Counted from the stretch's first letter, positions 1-6,014 are shown. The stretch: 12,073 nucleotides of DNA from DAOTXK01 sp034435395 (GCA_034435395.1 DAOTXK010000429.1:1-12073); one strand, 5' to 3'. A program made the numbers and translations. The notes: generated by a model not told the origin, from the sequence alone.

Positions 1-314
1 CCCATGACCTCCAGGTTATCGGCGATACGGGCGACCTTCAAGCGGCGGTGGACATCATCCGGGAACAACGTCCGGCGGTCGTGGTCCTGGAGAGCAAACG
101 ACGGGACGGCGCGGCTTTGAAGTTCTGCCAGCAGATTTTGGACACGCCCTCCCCGCCCAAAATCGTCATCCTGACCAGCTTTGCCAATGAGGATGAGCGC
201 CTGAGCTTGCAGCATCTCGGCATTGGTCATTATCTCTTAAAAGATATCGGCACCGACGAGCTGATTCGCGTGGTGCGCAAGCTGGCCGAAAACGTTGAGC
301 TGACCACCCAATAG
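1..314 (+). CDS. Response-regulator receiver domain protein, 3' part, no output domain
   Basis: The readable frame starts at base 3 and is open at the window edge, so the N-terminus with the acidic pocket is missing. What remains fits the second half or more of a CheY-like receiver of the NarL/DevR type. The strand before the phosphorylation site reads PAVVVLE, the Thr switch lies in IVILTSF, and the invariant Lys lies in YLLKD. Aligned without gaps to DevR-type receivers, the phospho-acceptor Asp is Glu (codon GAG at about bases 90-92). The protein stops about 13 residues after the last receiver helix begins to fade, so no HTH or other output domain follows. A terminator comes 20 bases later. 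A stand-alone receiver with Asp-to-Glu may be locked in an active-like state or may act by protein contact only; that is inference. The fold call is firm and the role is unknown. Confidence 0.85.
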   Translation, partial: HDLQVIGDTGDLQAAVDIIREQRPAVVVLESKRRDGAALKFCQQILDTPSPPKIVILTSFANEDERLSLQHLGIGHYLLKDIGTDELIRVVRKLAENVELTTQ

Positions 315-334
315 GCGTTTTGTATCCTGACCGG

Positions 335-372
335 AAACACCCCTTCATTGGCGGATGGGAAGGGGTGTTTTT
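335..372 (+). terminator. Rho-independent terminator after the receiver gene
   Basis: A perfect 12-bp stem (335-346 with 359-370, AAACACCCCTTC paired to its complement) closes a 12-nt loop and runs into TTTTT at 368-372. It lies 20 bases after the receiver stop codon and ends that transcript. Confidence 0.9.
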
Positions 373-439
373 GTGCCTGTGATGGGGCCAGGGATGTCCG
401 CGGGCGGGTGCGCGCAGCGAGGGCGCACGGGCGAAGGTC

Positions 440-643
440 TCAGTCCGGCAGGATTTCGGCGCTGAGGAAGTAATCCAGCCAGATCATGGCGGCGGCGCCG
501 AGGGCGACGACGACGATGATCGACTCGATCCCGAATTCCTCAAAGGTGGTCCCCAGGATCAGGAAGATCACGAAGGTCGCGGCCACGCCGATAATGGCTG
601 AGAGCACCCACACAATCGCCCGTCGAATGTTTAGCGACGACAT
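440..643 (-). CDS. Small two-helix membrane protein, unknown function
   Basis: A 67-residue protein starts at ATG 643-641. An AGGAGG ribosome binding site sits about 4 bases upstream on the minus strand, which favours this start over longer openings in the same frame. Two hydrophobic stretches, about residues 9-31 and 40-59, are likely membrane helices. They are joined by a short acidic loop containing TTFEEFG, and the C-terminal tail is short and acidic. No catalytic motif is seen. It is divergent from the gene at 756 and has its own candidate promoter (688-716). I do not recognise the family; the coding call rests on the start signals and the clean helix pattern. Confidence 0.75.
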   Translation of the reverse strand: MSSLNIRRAIVWVLSAIIGVAATFVIFLILGTTFEEFGIESIIVVVALGAAAMIWLDYFLSAEILPD

Positions 644-687
644 AGCGCCTCCTGATGACCGACCAATATTCCTGACCGTTCGCGTCC

Positions 688-716
688 ATTGTAGCCTGTG
701 GGCGGCGGTTTTGCCA
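688..716 (-). promoter_or_regulatory. Candidate promoter for the small membrane protein
   Basis: On the minus strand, TACAAT (693-688) matches the -10 consensus at 5 of 6 bases. TGGCAA (716-711) is a weak -35 at a 17-base spacing. The predicted RNA would start near 682, giving a leader of about 40 bases before the ATG at 643. The string CTACAATGG is shared with the promoter at 10203-10231. Confidence 0.45.
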
Positions 717-755
717 GAGGATTGGGGGCATGGGGTCTGACCGGGGGGATCGCCG

Positions 756-1325
756 GTGAAATCAACCAGCGGTTTCACGGATGTCGGGATGGTGCCGCGC
801 TGGTTGTGGTGGGCGGCCCTGGCGATGCTGGTCGCTGTGGCGATGGGCGGCCTGGTCGGCGCGCTGCTGCTCGCTACCGGCGCGGCGGAGGCCCCTCGGG
901 CTGGTCCCCTGCAATGGAGTCTGACGGCAGACGCCACCGGTTGTCTGGACGTGGCAGCGCTTGATCTGCCGCCGCTTTCGCCCCCGGCAACTGTGGAACT
1001 GACCGCCGCCCGCCTGCCGTTGGCTGACGCGTTCGCCGCGTGGGGCCTGTGGCTGATGGCAGCGGACGCAGTTTTCCGCTGGGAAGTGTTGCCGCCCGGC
1101 TATTTTCGCCATCAGGGCCAGACGTTCCCCTTCCCGTCGGTGAGCGACGGCCCGAACGACCTGCGCCTCGACCTGGCCGATGGGATGTACAGGCTGTGGC
1201 TGAACCGGGAGCGGGCGGCGGAGGGCGCGATACCGGACGGGGCCCTGAATGGGCCTTTGCCGTGGGGACTGCTGAGGGATGAAGGTATTTGCTGGCGGCG
1301 GCTGGCCCTCTACGGCCCGAATTGA
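756..1325 (+). CDS. Membrane-anchored protein with extracytoplasmic domain, unknown function
   Basis: A 189-residue protein starts at GTG 756, with a G-rich ribosome binding site (GGGGGGA at about 743-749). A hydrophobic segment at about residues 17-41 would be a signal anchor with the rest outside the membrane. The remaining 145 residues or so are rich in Trp and aromatics, with stretches such as WEVLPPGYF and YRLWLNRERAA. They have the look of a beta-sandwich ligand-binding domain, but I cannot name a family. The protein has two Cys in the outer domain (about residues 63 and 178). Its stop codon overlaps the first bases of the regulatory motif upstream of the HMG-CoA reductase gene. A long frame on the opposite strand is a shadow. 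Confidence 0.7.
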   Translation: MKSTSGFTDVGMVPRWLWWAALAMLVAVAMGGLVGALLLATGAAEAPRAGPLQWSLTADATGCLDVAALDLPPLSPPATVELTAARLPLADAFAAWGLWLMAADAVFRWEVLPPGYFRHQGQTFPFPSVSDGPNDLRLDLADGMYRLWLNRERAAEGAIPDGALNGPLPWGLLRDEGICWRRLALYGPN

Positions 1326-1338
1326 TAGCTTTTGAGAG
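1324..1338 (+). promoter_or_regulatory. Regulatory half-site upstream of HMG-CoA reductase
   Basis: GATAGCTTTTGAGAG lies 59 bases before the reductase start and matches 14 of 15 bases of 5150-5164 (GATAGCATTTGAGAG), the right half of the palindrome upstream of the zinc-ribbon gene. The left half is not preserved here, since it would fall in the end of the preceding coding sequence. The site contains TGATAGCTT, which could instead be read as an extended -10 element. A shared regulator for the two transcription units is inference. Confidence 0.55.
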
Positions 1339-1397
1339 CGATTGCCGGTTACCATCAGCGCGCCTGGTCGGTGAGTGGGGCCGCAAAGGACATCTTT

Positions 1398-2705
1398 ATG
1401 TCGAAAGAGCAACGTCCCTCGTCTCGTCTGCCTGGATTTTATAAACGTCCCCTGGCGGAGCGCGCGGCCATCGTTGGTCGCTGGGCTGGCCTGGACACGG
1501 CTGAGCAGGCGGTGCTGCTGGGCATGTCCGGCCTGAGCGCCACCCAGGCCGACCACCTGATCGAGAACGTGGTCGGCATCTACGCCCTGCCGCTGGGCAT
1601 CGCCGTCAATTTTCTGATCAATGGCCGGGATTACCTGGTGCCGATGGCGGTCGAGGAGCCGTCGGTGGTGGCCGGGGTGAGTTACGCCGCCCGGCTGATC
1701 CGCAGCGGAGGCGGCTTCGTCGCCAGCAGCGATGACCCGGTCATGATCGGGCAGATACAGGTGCTGGACGTGGACGACGTGTATGTGGCGGCGGGAGCGG
1801 TGAAGGCCATCAAAGACCGGCTGCTGGCGGAAGCCGACCGCTGCGACCCGGTCATCGTGGGCCTGGGCGGCGGCGCGCGCGACATCGAGGTCCGCCCCCT
1901 GTTGGAGACGCCCGTCGGGCCGATGTTGATCGTGCACCTGCTCTTCGACGTGCGGGACGCGATGGGCGCCAACACCGTCAACACCGCCTGCGAGCCCCTG
2001 GCCCCTCTGATCGAAGAGGCGACTGGCGGGCGCGTTAACCTGCGCATCCTGAGCAACCTGGCCGACCGACGCCTGGCGACGGCGGAGTGCACCGTCCCGC
2101 CGGACGTGCTGGAGACCGATGATCTGTCCGGCGCGGACGTGGTGCGGGGCATCGTGGAGGCTTATGCCTTCGCGGCGGCGGACCCGTACCGCGCGGCCAC
2201 CCACAACAAAGGCGTGATGAACGGCATGGACGCGGTGTGCATCGCCACCGGCAACGACTGGCGTGCCCTGGAAGCCGGGGCACACGCCTACGCCGCCCGC
2301 AGCGGCCATTACACCAGTTTGACCGCGTGGTGGGCTGACGACCAGGGCCACCTGTGCGGCCGGCTGACCCTGCCGGTGGCGGTGGGGACGGTGGGCGGGG
2401 CGACCCGCGCTCATCCGACGGCCAGAGTTGCGCTCAAGATTCTGGGGGTGAACAGCGCGCGCGAGCTGGCCGAGGTGCTGGCCTCGGTCGGGCTGGCGCA
2501 GAATCTGGCCGCCCTCCGGGCGCTGGCGACGACCGGCATCCAGGCGGGCCACATGCGGCTGCACGCCCGCCAGATGGCGATAGCCGCCGGCGCGACCGGC
2601 GCGCTGATCCAGCGGGTGGTGGAAGCCATGATCGAGGAAGGCACGATCCGGCTGGACCGGGCGCAGGAGCTGGTGAAGGAACTGGGCCGGCCATCCCAGT
2701 CGTGA
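1398..2705 (+). CDS. mvaA: Hydroxymethylglutaryl-CoA reductase, class II
   Basis: This enzyme interconverts HMG-CoA and mevalonate with a nicotinamide cofactor, the committed step of the mevalonate pathway to isoprenoids. The 435-residue length fits class II enzymes (about 430). Family motifs run along the whole chain: ENVVG at 56-60, the catalytic Glu87 in VEEPS, DVRDAMGANTVNT at 184-196, Lys271 in HNKG, Asp287 in ATGND, and His389 in LHAR. All four catalytic residues of the Pseudomonas mevalonii enzyme are therefore present. Asp150, in RCDP before LGGG, aligns with the Asp that contacts the NAD ribose in that enzyme, so NADH use is plausible. ATG 1398 is chosen because AAAGGA lies 7 bases upstream; an earlier TTG at 1332 has no such site. 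HMG-CoA synthase follows after 43 bases, which argues for a biosynthetic role although class II enzymes were first described as degradative. Confidence 0.97.
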   Translation: MSKEQRPSSRLPGFYKRPLAERAAIVGRWAGLDTAEQAVLLGMSGLSATQADHLIENVVGIYALPLGIAVNFLINGRDYLVPMAVEEPSVVAGVSYAARLIRSGGGFVASSDDPVMIGQIQVLDVDDVYVAAGAVKAIKDRLLAEADRCDPVIVGLGGGARDIEVRPLLETPVGPMLIVHLLFDVRDAMGANTVNTACEPLAPLIEEATGGRVNLRILSNLADRRLATAECTVPPDVLETDDLSGADVVRGIVEAYAFAAADPYRAATHNKGVMNGMDAVCIATGNDWRALEAGAHAYAARSGHYTSLTAWWADDQGHLCGRLTLPVAVGTVGGATRAHPTARVALKILGVNSARELAEVLASVGLAQNLAALRALATTGIQAGHMRLHARQMAIAAGATGALIQRVVEAMIEEGTIRLDRAQELVKELGRPSQS

Positions 2706-2748
2706 ATGTGTCCCTGAGTGACTGCCTGGAAAGGGAGTGGTTGCCGTT

Positions 2749-3837
2749 ATGGCTGATCAGCAAAACCCATTGAAGGCTGGCGAGTCCCTGCTCAGGCCGG
2801 AGCGGGCGGTGGGCATCGCCGGATATGGCGCTTACGTGCCGCGCTATCGTCTGCCGGGCCGGGAGATCGCCCGCATCTGGACGGGCGGCAGGGGCGACTC
2901 CCCGGTCAAAGAGAAAGCGGTGGCCGGGCTGGACGAGGACGTGGTCACCATGTCCATCGAAGCCGCGCGCAGCGCCCTGGCCCGCGCCGCCATCCATCCG
3001 CGGCAGCTCCGGGCGGTGTGGGTCGGTTCGGAGAGCCACCCCTATGCCGTCAAGCCGACCAGCACCATCGTGGCGGAGAGCATCGGCGCGGTGCCGGGCG
3101 TGCAGGCAGCCGACTGGGAGTTCGCCTGCAAGGCCGGTTCGGAGGCGATGCAGGCGGCCATCGGTTTTGTCGGCAGTCGCATGGCGGACTACGCCCTCAG
3201 CATCGGCATGGACACGGCGCAGGGCCGTCCGGGCGACGCGCTGGAATATACGGCGGCGGCGGGCGGCGCGGCCTATATCCTGGGGCCTGCCGAGCACTCC
3301 CTGGCCGTGATCCAGGCCACCTACAGCTACGTGACCGATACGCCGGATTTCTGGCGGCGGGAGGGCGAGACCTATCCCAGCCACGGTGAGCGTTTCACCG
3401 GCGAACCGGCGTACTTCAAGCATATCCTGGCGGCGGGGCAGCACCTGATGGACCAGATGGGCACCACGGCTGCCGATTACAACTACGTGATCCTGCACCA
3501 GCCCAACGTCAAGTTCCCCCTGCGCGCGGCCAGGCTGCTCGGTTTCAAAGATGAGCAGTCCAGGCCAGGTCTGCTGGCCGGCGAGATCGGCAACACCTAT
3601 TCGGGCAGCAGCCTGATCGGTCTGGCGGCGACGCTGGACATCGCCAGGCCCGGCGACCGCATCCTGATGGTCAGCTTTGGCAGCGGGGCCGGGTCCGATG
3701 CCTTCGACATCCTGGTGACGGAACGCATCACCGAGGCCGTGGGCCGGGCGCCCACCGTGCGCGATTACATCGCCCGCCGCACGGCGATCGACTACGCGCT
3801 TTACTCCCGCTTCCGGGGCAAGCTCAAGCTGGACTAG
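2749..3837 (+). CDS. Hydroxymethylglutaryl-CoA synthase, archaeal type
   Basis: The enzyme condenses acetyl-CoA with acetoacetyl-CoA to give HMG-CoA, the substrate of the preceding reductase. It has a thiolase fold and 362 residues from this start. The N-terminal signature GIAGYGAYVPRYR is typical of the archaeal branch. The catalytic triad is visible: Glu95 in GSESHPYAVKP, Cys127 in EFACKAG, and His250 in ILHQPN. Their spacing is close to that of the Staphylococcus aureus enzyme (Glu79, Cys111, His233). SFGSGAGSDAF near the C-terminus is also conserved. The start is uncertain. ATG 2749 has AAGGGAG 11 bases upstream; GTG 2737 is possible; GTG 2809 has GGAG at a good distance and would begin exactly at the conserved domain. 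The thiolase gene follows after 10 bases, which implies one transcript and matches the archaeal arrangement in which the two proteins form a complex. Confidence 0.95.
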   Translation: MADQQNPLKAGESLLRPERAVGIAGYGAYVPRYRLPGREIARIWTGGRGDSPVKEKAVAGLDEDVVTMSIEAARSALARAAIHPRQLRAVWVGSESHPYAVKPTSTIVAESIGAVPGVQAADWEFACKAGSEAMQAAIGFVGSRMADYALSIGMDTAQGRPGDALEYTAAAGGAAYILGPAEHSLAVIQATYSYVTDTPDFWRREGETYPSHGERFTGEPAYFKHILAAGQHLMDQMGTTAADYNYVILHQPNVKFPLRAARLLGFKDEQSRPGLLAGEIGNTYSGSSLIGLAATLDIARPGDRILMVSFGSGAGSDAFDILVTERITEAVGRAPTVRDYIARRTAIDYALYSRFRGKLKLD

Positions 3838-3847
3838 GGGGCGGCGG

Positions 3848-5005
3848 ATGCGAGAGGTCAGCATTGTGGGCATCGGGCAGACCCCGGTCGGCGAGCACTG
3901 GGAAGTCAGCCTGCGCGAGCTGGCGGTAGACGCGGTCCGGGCGGCGCTGGCTGACGGGGGGCGGCGGGCAGTGGATGCCCTGTACGTGGGGAACGCACTG
4001 GGCGGGACGATCAGCGGGCAGCAGCACCTGGGCGCGTTACTGGCCGATTTCGCCGGTCTGCGCGGGATCGAGAGTTACACCGTGGAGGCGGCGGAAGCAT
4101 CCGGTGGGGTGGCGCTGCGCACCGGCTGGCTGGCGGTGGCCTCTGGCGCGGCGGATGTGGTCATGGTGCTGGGGGTGGAGAAAACCACCGATATGGTCGG
4201 CCCGGCGCGGCTGGCGGCTCACGGCAGCCTGCTCGACGGCGACTATGAGGCGGTGCACGGGGCGACCCCCACGGCGCTGGCCGCTCTCCTGATGCGCCTG
4301 TATATGGAGACTTATGGCGTGGGGTTGGAGCCGTTTGAGGGATTCAGCGTCAATGCCCACGCCAACGGCAGCAAGAATGCCTGTGCCATGTTTCGTAATC
4401 CGATCAAGCCGGGCGGTTTCGCGGCAGCGCCGATGATCGCGCCGCCGATCAACCTGTTCGACGGCGCGCCGGATGCCGATGGCGCGGCGGCTCTGATCCT
4501 GGCTCCAACAGAGAGAGCGGTCGACATGGCTCCCCGCCCGGTGCGAATCATGGGGAGCGCGGTGGCCACGGAGGCGCTGGCTGTGCACGACCGGCCTGAT
4601 CCCCTGTTCCTGACGGCGGCCAACCTGAGCGCCGGGCGGGCTTACGCCCAGGCCGGTATCGGCCCGGAGGCGGTGGACCTGTTTGAGCTGCACGACGCCT
4701 TCACCGTAATCAGCGCTCTCTCGCTGGAGGCCTGCGGCTTTGCCAGGCGCGGCGAGGGCTGGCAACTGGCGGCACAGGGCGCGATTGGCCTGGAAGGGCG
4801 GTTGCCGATCAGCACTTTCGGGGGTCTCAAGGCGCGGGGCAATCCGTTGGGGGCGACTGGCGTCTACCAGGCGGTGGAGGCAACGCTCCAACTGCGCGGC
4901 GAGGCGGGCGAGAATCAGGTGCCGGGCGCGCGGGTGGCGCTGATCCAGAACCTGGGCAGCCTGGGCGGGACCGCTGTCACGCATGTGCTGGCTGGCGGGG
5001 AATGA
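3848..5005 (+). CDS. SCP2-type thiolase homologue lacking the nucleophilic Cys (probable HMG-CoA synthase partner)
   Basis: A full-length 385-residue thiolase-superfamily protein of the archaeal acetoacetyl-CoA thiolase/SCP2 type. Conserved parts include VSIVGIGQTP at the N-terminus, LGVEKTTDM at 108-116, HDAFT at 282-286 and GATG at 335-338. Two catalytic positions are changed. The nucleophile motif, normally EAACASGG, reads EAAEASGG with Glu83 (GAA). The GHP motif reads GNP with Asn332 (AAT). His282 of the HDAF motif is kept. As read, it should not do normal thiolysis or Claisen condensation through an acyl-Cys intermediate. It sits 10 bases after HMG-CoA synthase and upstream of DUF35 genes, the archaeal complex set, so a structural or CoA-binding role in that complex is one reading. 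Altered chemistry is another, as in SCP2-thiolase-like aldolases that pair with DUF35 proteins. The frame is otherwise intact, so this does not look like a decaying gene. Confidence 0.9.
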   Translation: MREVSIVGIGQTPVGEHWEVSLRELAVDAVRAALADGGRRAVDALYVGNALGGTISGQQHLGALLADFAGLRGIESYTVEAAEASGGVALRTGWLAVASGAADVVMVLGVEKTTDMVGPARLAAHGSLLDGDYEAVHGATPTALAALLMRLYMETYGVGLEPFEGFSVNAHANGSKNACAMFRNPIKPGGFAAAPMIAPPINLFDGAPDADGAAALILAPTERAVDMAPRPVRIMGSAVATEALAVHDRPDPLFLTAANLSAGRAYAQAGIGPEAVDLFELHDAFTVISALSLEACGFARRGEGWQLAAQGAIGLEGRLPISTFGGLKARGNPLGATGVYQAVEATLQLRGEAGENQVPGARVALIQNLGSLGGTAVTHVLAGGE

Positions 5006-5246
5006 GGGTGGGAAAATCCAGGGCGGATGCCAGGCTGAGGCCGGTGGCAGCGGTCGGTTACTCGCCGCGTTCCCGCTGTACAAACTGCCCCAAGCCAGCC
5101 GGAAGAACCGCCCAAAAATCCATATTGAGAAGCTCTCAAAACCTATCATGATAGCATTTGAGAGAAAATCTCCGGCATAATTTGTGCCAGAAATAACAAG
5201 TTTCGGCCTGCGGATGATTTGTGGGCCGGCTTTCAGGAGGAACTGT
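5006..5246. other. Intergenic region between thiolase and zinc-ribbon genes
   Basis: This 241-bp gap holds no convincing gene and no clear terminator after the thiolase. Its right half is AT-richer than the surroundings and carries the palindrome at 5133-5164, a CATAAT -10-like hexamer at 5176-5181, and the AGGAGG of the next gene. The left half (5006-5130) shows nothing I can name. Transcription from the thiolase gene may continue through it, but the regulatory site suggests a separate promoter. Confidence 0.6.
5133..5164. promoter_or_regulatory. 32-bp near-palindrome, likely operator
   Basis: Outer arms CTCTCAAA (5133-5140) and TTTGAGAG (5157-5164) flank a perfect 12-bp palindrome CTATCATGATAG (5143-5154). 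Only two base pairs (5141/5156 and 5142/5155) break the symmetry. The centre lies about 98 bases before the zinc-ribbon ATG, and a CATAAT -10-like hexamer starts 12 bases after its right edge without a well-spaced -35. No run of T follows, so a terminator is unlikely. The size and symmetry suit a dimeric transcription factor. Its right half recurs at 1324-1338 before HMG-CoA reductase. Confidence 0.7.
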
Positions 5247-5453
5247 ATGCAGATACCCCGTCATTGGCGACTCAATGCCCAGCGATATGCGCTTCAGGGA
5301 GTGACCTGTCCGCGCTGCGCGGCCCACATTTTCCCGCCGCGGGAGCTTTGCCCATACTGCGAAGGCCGCACGGAGAGCGCTTACCGGTTTGAGGCCCGCC
5401 AGCCCCAAGACTCAGGTCTGGCAAAGGCGGCCCTGGAACCCGCTGCCCGTTAG
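5247..5453 (+). CDS. Zinc-ribbon protein, N-terminal half of a DUF35 protein
   Basis: A 68-residue protein begins at ATG 5247 with AGGAGG 6 bases upstream, the best ribosome binding site in this cluster. It opens with PRHWRLNAQRY, the helical N-terminus typical of DUF35 proteins. Then comes a rubredoxin-like zinc ribbon with Cys21, Cys24, Cys35 and Cys38 (CPRC and CPYC, with FPPRELC between). The last 30 or so residues are unlike the family and the frame ends before any OB-fold. The OB-fold is encoded 13 bases downstream in a different frame with its own start. In archaea the intact DUF35 protein bridges thiolase and HMG-CoA synthase, and this protein probably does part of that. A single frameshift in one long gene is possible but would leave an unusually long linker. 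Confidence 0.85.
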   Translation: MQIPRHWRLNAQRYALQGVTCPRCAAHIFPPRELCPYCEGRTESAYRFEARQPQDSGLAKAALEPAAR

Positions 5454-5466
5454 AGGGAGTGCTCTG

Positions 5467-5793
5467 ATGCTGCGCGAAGCACCGGCCCCGCTGCCGGCGA
5501 CCGAGGTTAAACATCCCTATACGTCGGGGGGCAAGGGGAGGGTCATCAGTTATACCATCGTGACCGACGCGCCGGAAGGGTTTGAAGAGCAGGCACCGTA
5601 TGCGCTGGCCCTGGTCAAACTGGACGAAGGCCCCACCGTCCTGGCGCAGCTCACCGATCTGGACCTGGAGGCCGATGTTAAAATTGGGTTGCGGGTGGAG
5701 ATGGTTACGCGTAAGCTGCGCACCGACGGTAAGCGGGGGATCATCGTCTACGGCTACAAGTTCCGTCCCCTTCTGGCCAGCCAGGAGCCTTGA
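5467..5793 (+). CDS. OB-fold protein, C-terminal half of a DUF35 protein
   Basis: A 108-residue protein starts at ATG 5467 with GAGGGAG 7 bases upstream. After a Pro-rich N-terminus of about 20 residues it runs through the DUF35 OB-fold: GGKGRVISYT at 21-30, the PEGFEEQAPYALALV stretch at 36-50 that is typical of the family, LAQLTD at 59-64, and IIVYGYKFRP at 92-101. In known complexes the OB-fold contacts the CoA-enzyme partners. It lacks the zinc ribbon, which the gene 13 bases upstream supplies. The spacing implies translation from one mRNA and probably one complex. A structured region and a terminator follow, ending the mevalonate cluster. Domain call is firm; the split as a natural state is likely but unproved. 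Confidence 0.88.
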   Translation: MLREAPAPLPATEVKHPYTSGGKGRVISYTIVTDAPEGFEEQAPYALALVKLDEGPTVLAQLTDLDLEADVKIGLRVEMVTRKLRTDGKRGIIVYGYKFRPLLASQEP

Positions 5794-5829
5794 TCGCTCC
5801 TGGCGAGCGCGCTCACCGGGAGCGCGCTC
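5781..5829. repeat. Inverted repeat and tandem palindromes at the end of the mevalonate cluster
   Basis: CCAGGAGC (5781-5788) pairs with GCTCCTGG (5796-5803) around the OB-fold stop codon. Two copies of the 10-bp palindrome GAGCGCGCTC (5805-5814 and 5820-5829) follow, 5 bases apart. In RNA these could stack as hairpins just before the terminator at 5858. No function is known to me. Confidence 0.5.
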
Positions 5830-5857
5830 CCTGGAAGCGTTGGTCATCGCCGCCTGG

Positions 5858-5882
5858 AATGCCCGGATTGCCGGGCATTTTT
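5858..5882 (+). terminator. Rho-independent terminator after the OB-fold gene
   Basis: A perfect 9-bp stem (AATGCCCGG at 5858-5866 with CCGGGCATT at 5871-5879) around the 4-nt loop ATTG, with TTTTT at 5878-5882. It separates the mevalonate cluster from the LysM gene. Confidence 0.92.
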
Positions 5883-5921
5883 GTTGGGGATCGGCCTGCC
5901 CGGTCTGGGGATAGATGCCGC

Positions 5922-5950
5922 TTGCTCGCAATGTCTGCTAATGGTAGACT
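5922..5950 (+). promoter_or_regulatory. Candidate promoter for the LysM lipoprotein gene
   Basis: TGGTAGACT (5942-5950) forms an extended -10, with TAGACT matching 4 of 6 consensus bases. TTGCTC at 5922-5927 is a weak -35 at a 17-base spacing. The start of transcription would be near 5957, about 58 bases before the ATG. Confidence 0.45.
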
Positions 5951-6014
5951 TCGCTTTAGCCGATGATAAAAAGCGATCGTTTGTCTGCCAGTAAGCTGAT
6001 TGGGGAGGCGGTTC

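Noticed and set aside
1332..1397. TTG start that would lengthen HMG-CoA reductase by 22 residues
   Set aside because: No ribosome binding site, lies within the regulatory motif, and ATG 1398 has AAAGGA at the right distance and fits family length.
762..2564. Open frame of 600 codons on the minus strand
   Set aside because: It lies opposite HMG-CoA reductase and the preceding gene, has Arg/Gln/His-rich composition typical of antisense frames in GC-rich DNA, and no domain.
2434..3873. Open frame of 479 codons on the minus strand
   Set aside because: Shadow of HMG-CoA synthase, whose motifs are clear on the plus strand.
4037..5149. Open frame of 370 codons on the minus strand
   Set aside because: Shadow of the thiolase homologue; low-complexity, His/Arg-rich, no start signal.
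5133..5164. Palindrome as a rho-independent terminator of the thiolase transcript
   Set aside because: The stem is AT-rich with two mismatches and no T-run follows on either strand.
5360..5470. Single frameshift that would explain the divided DUF35 protein
   Set aside because: Not fully excluded, but joining the frames gives a linker of about 53 residues, and the second frame has its own ribosome binding site and ATG, so two genes fit better.
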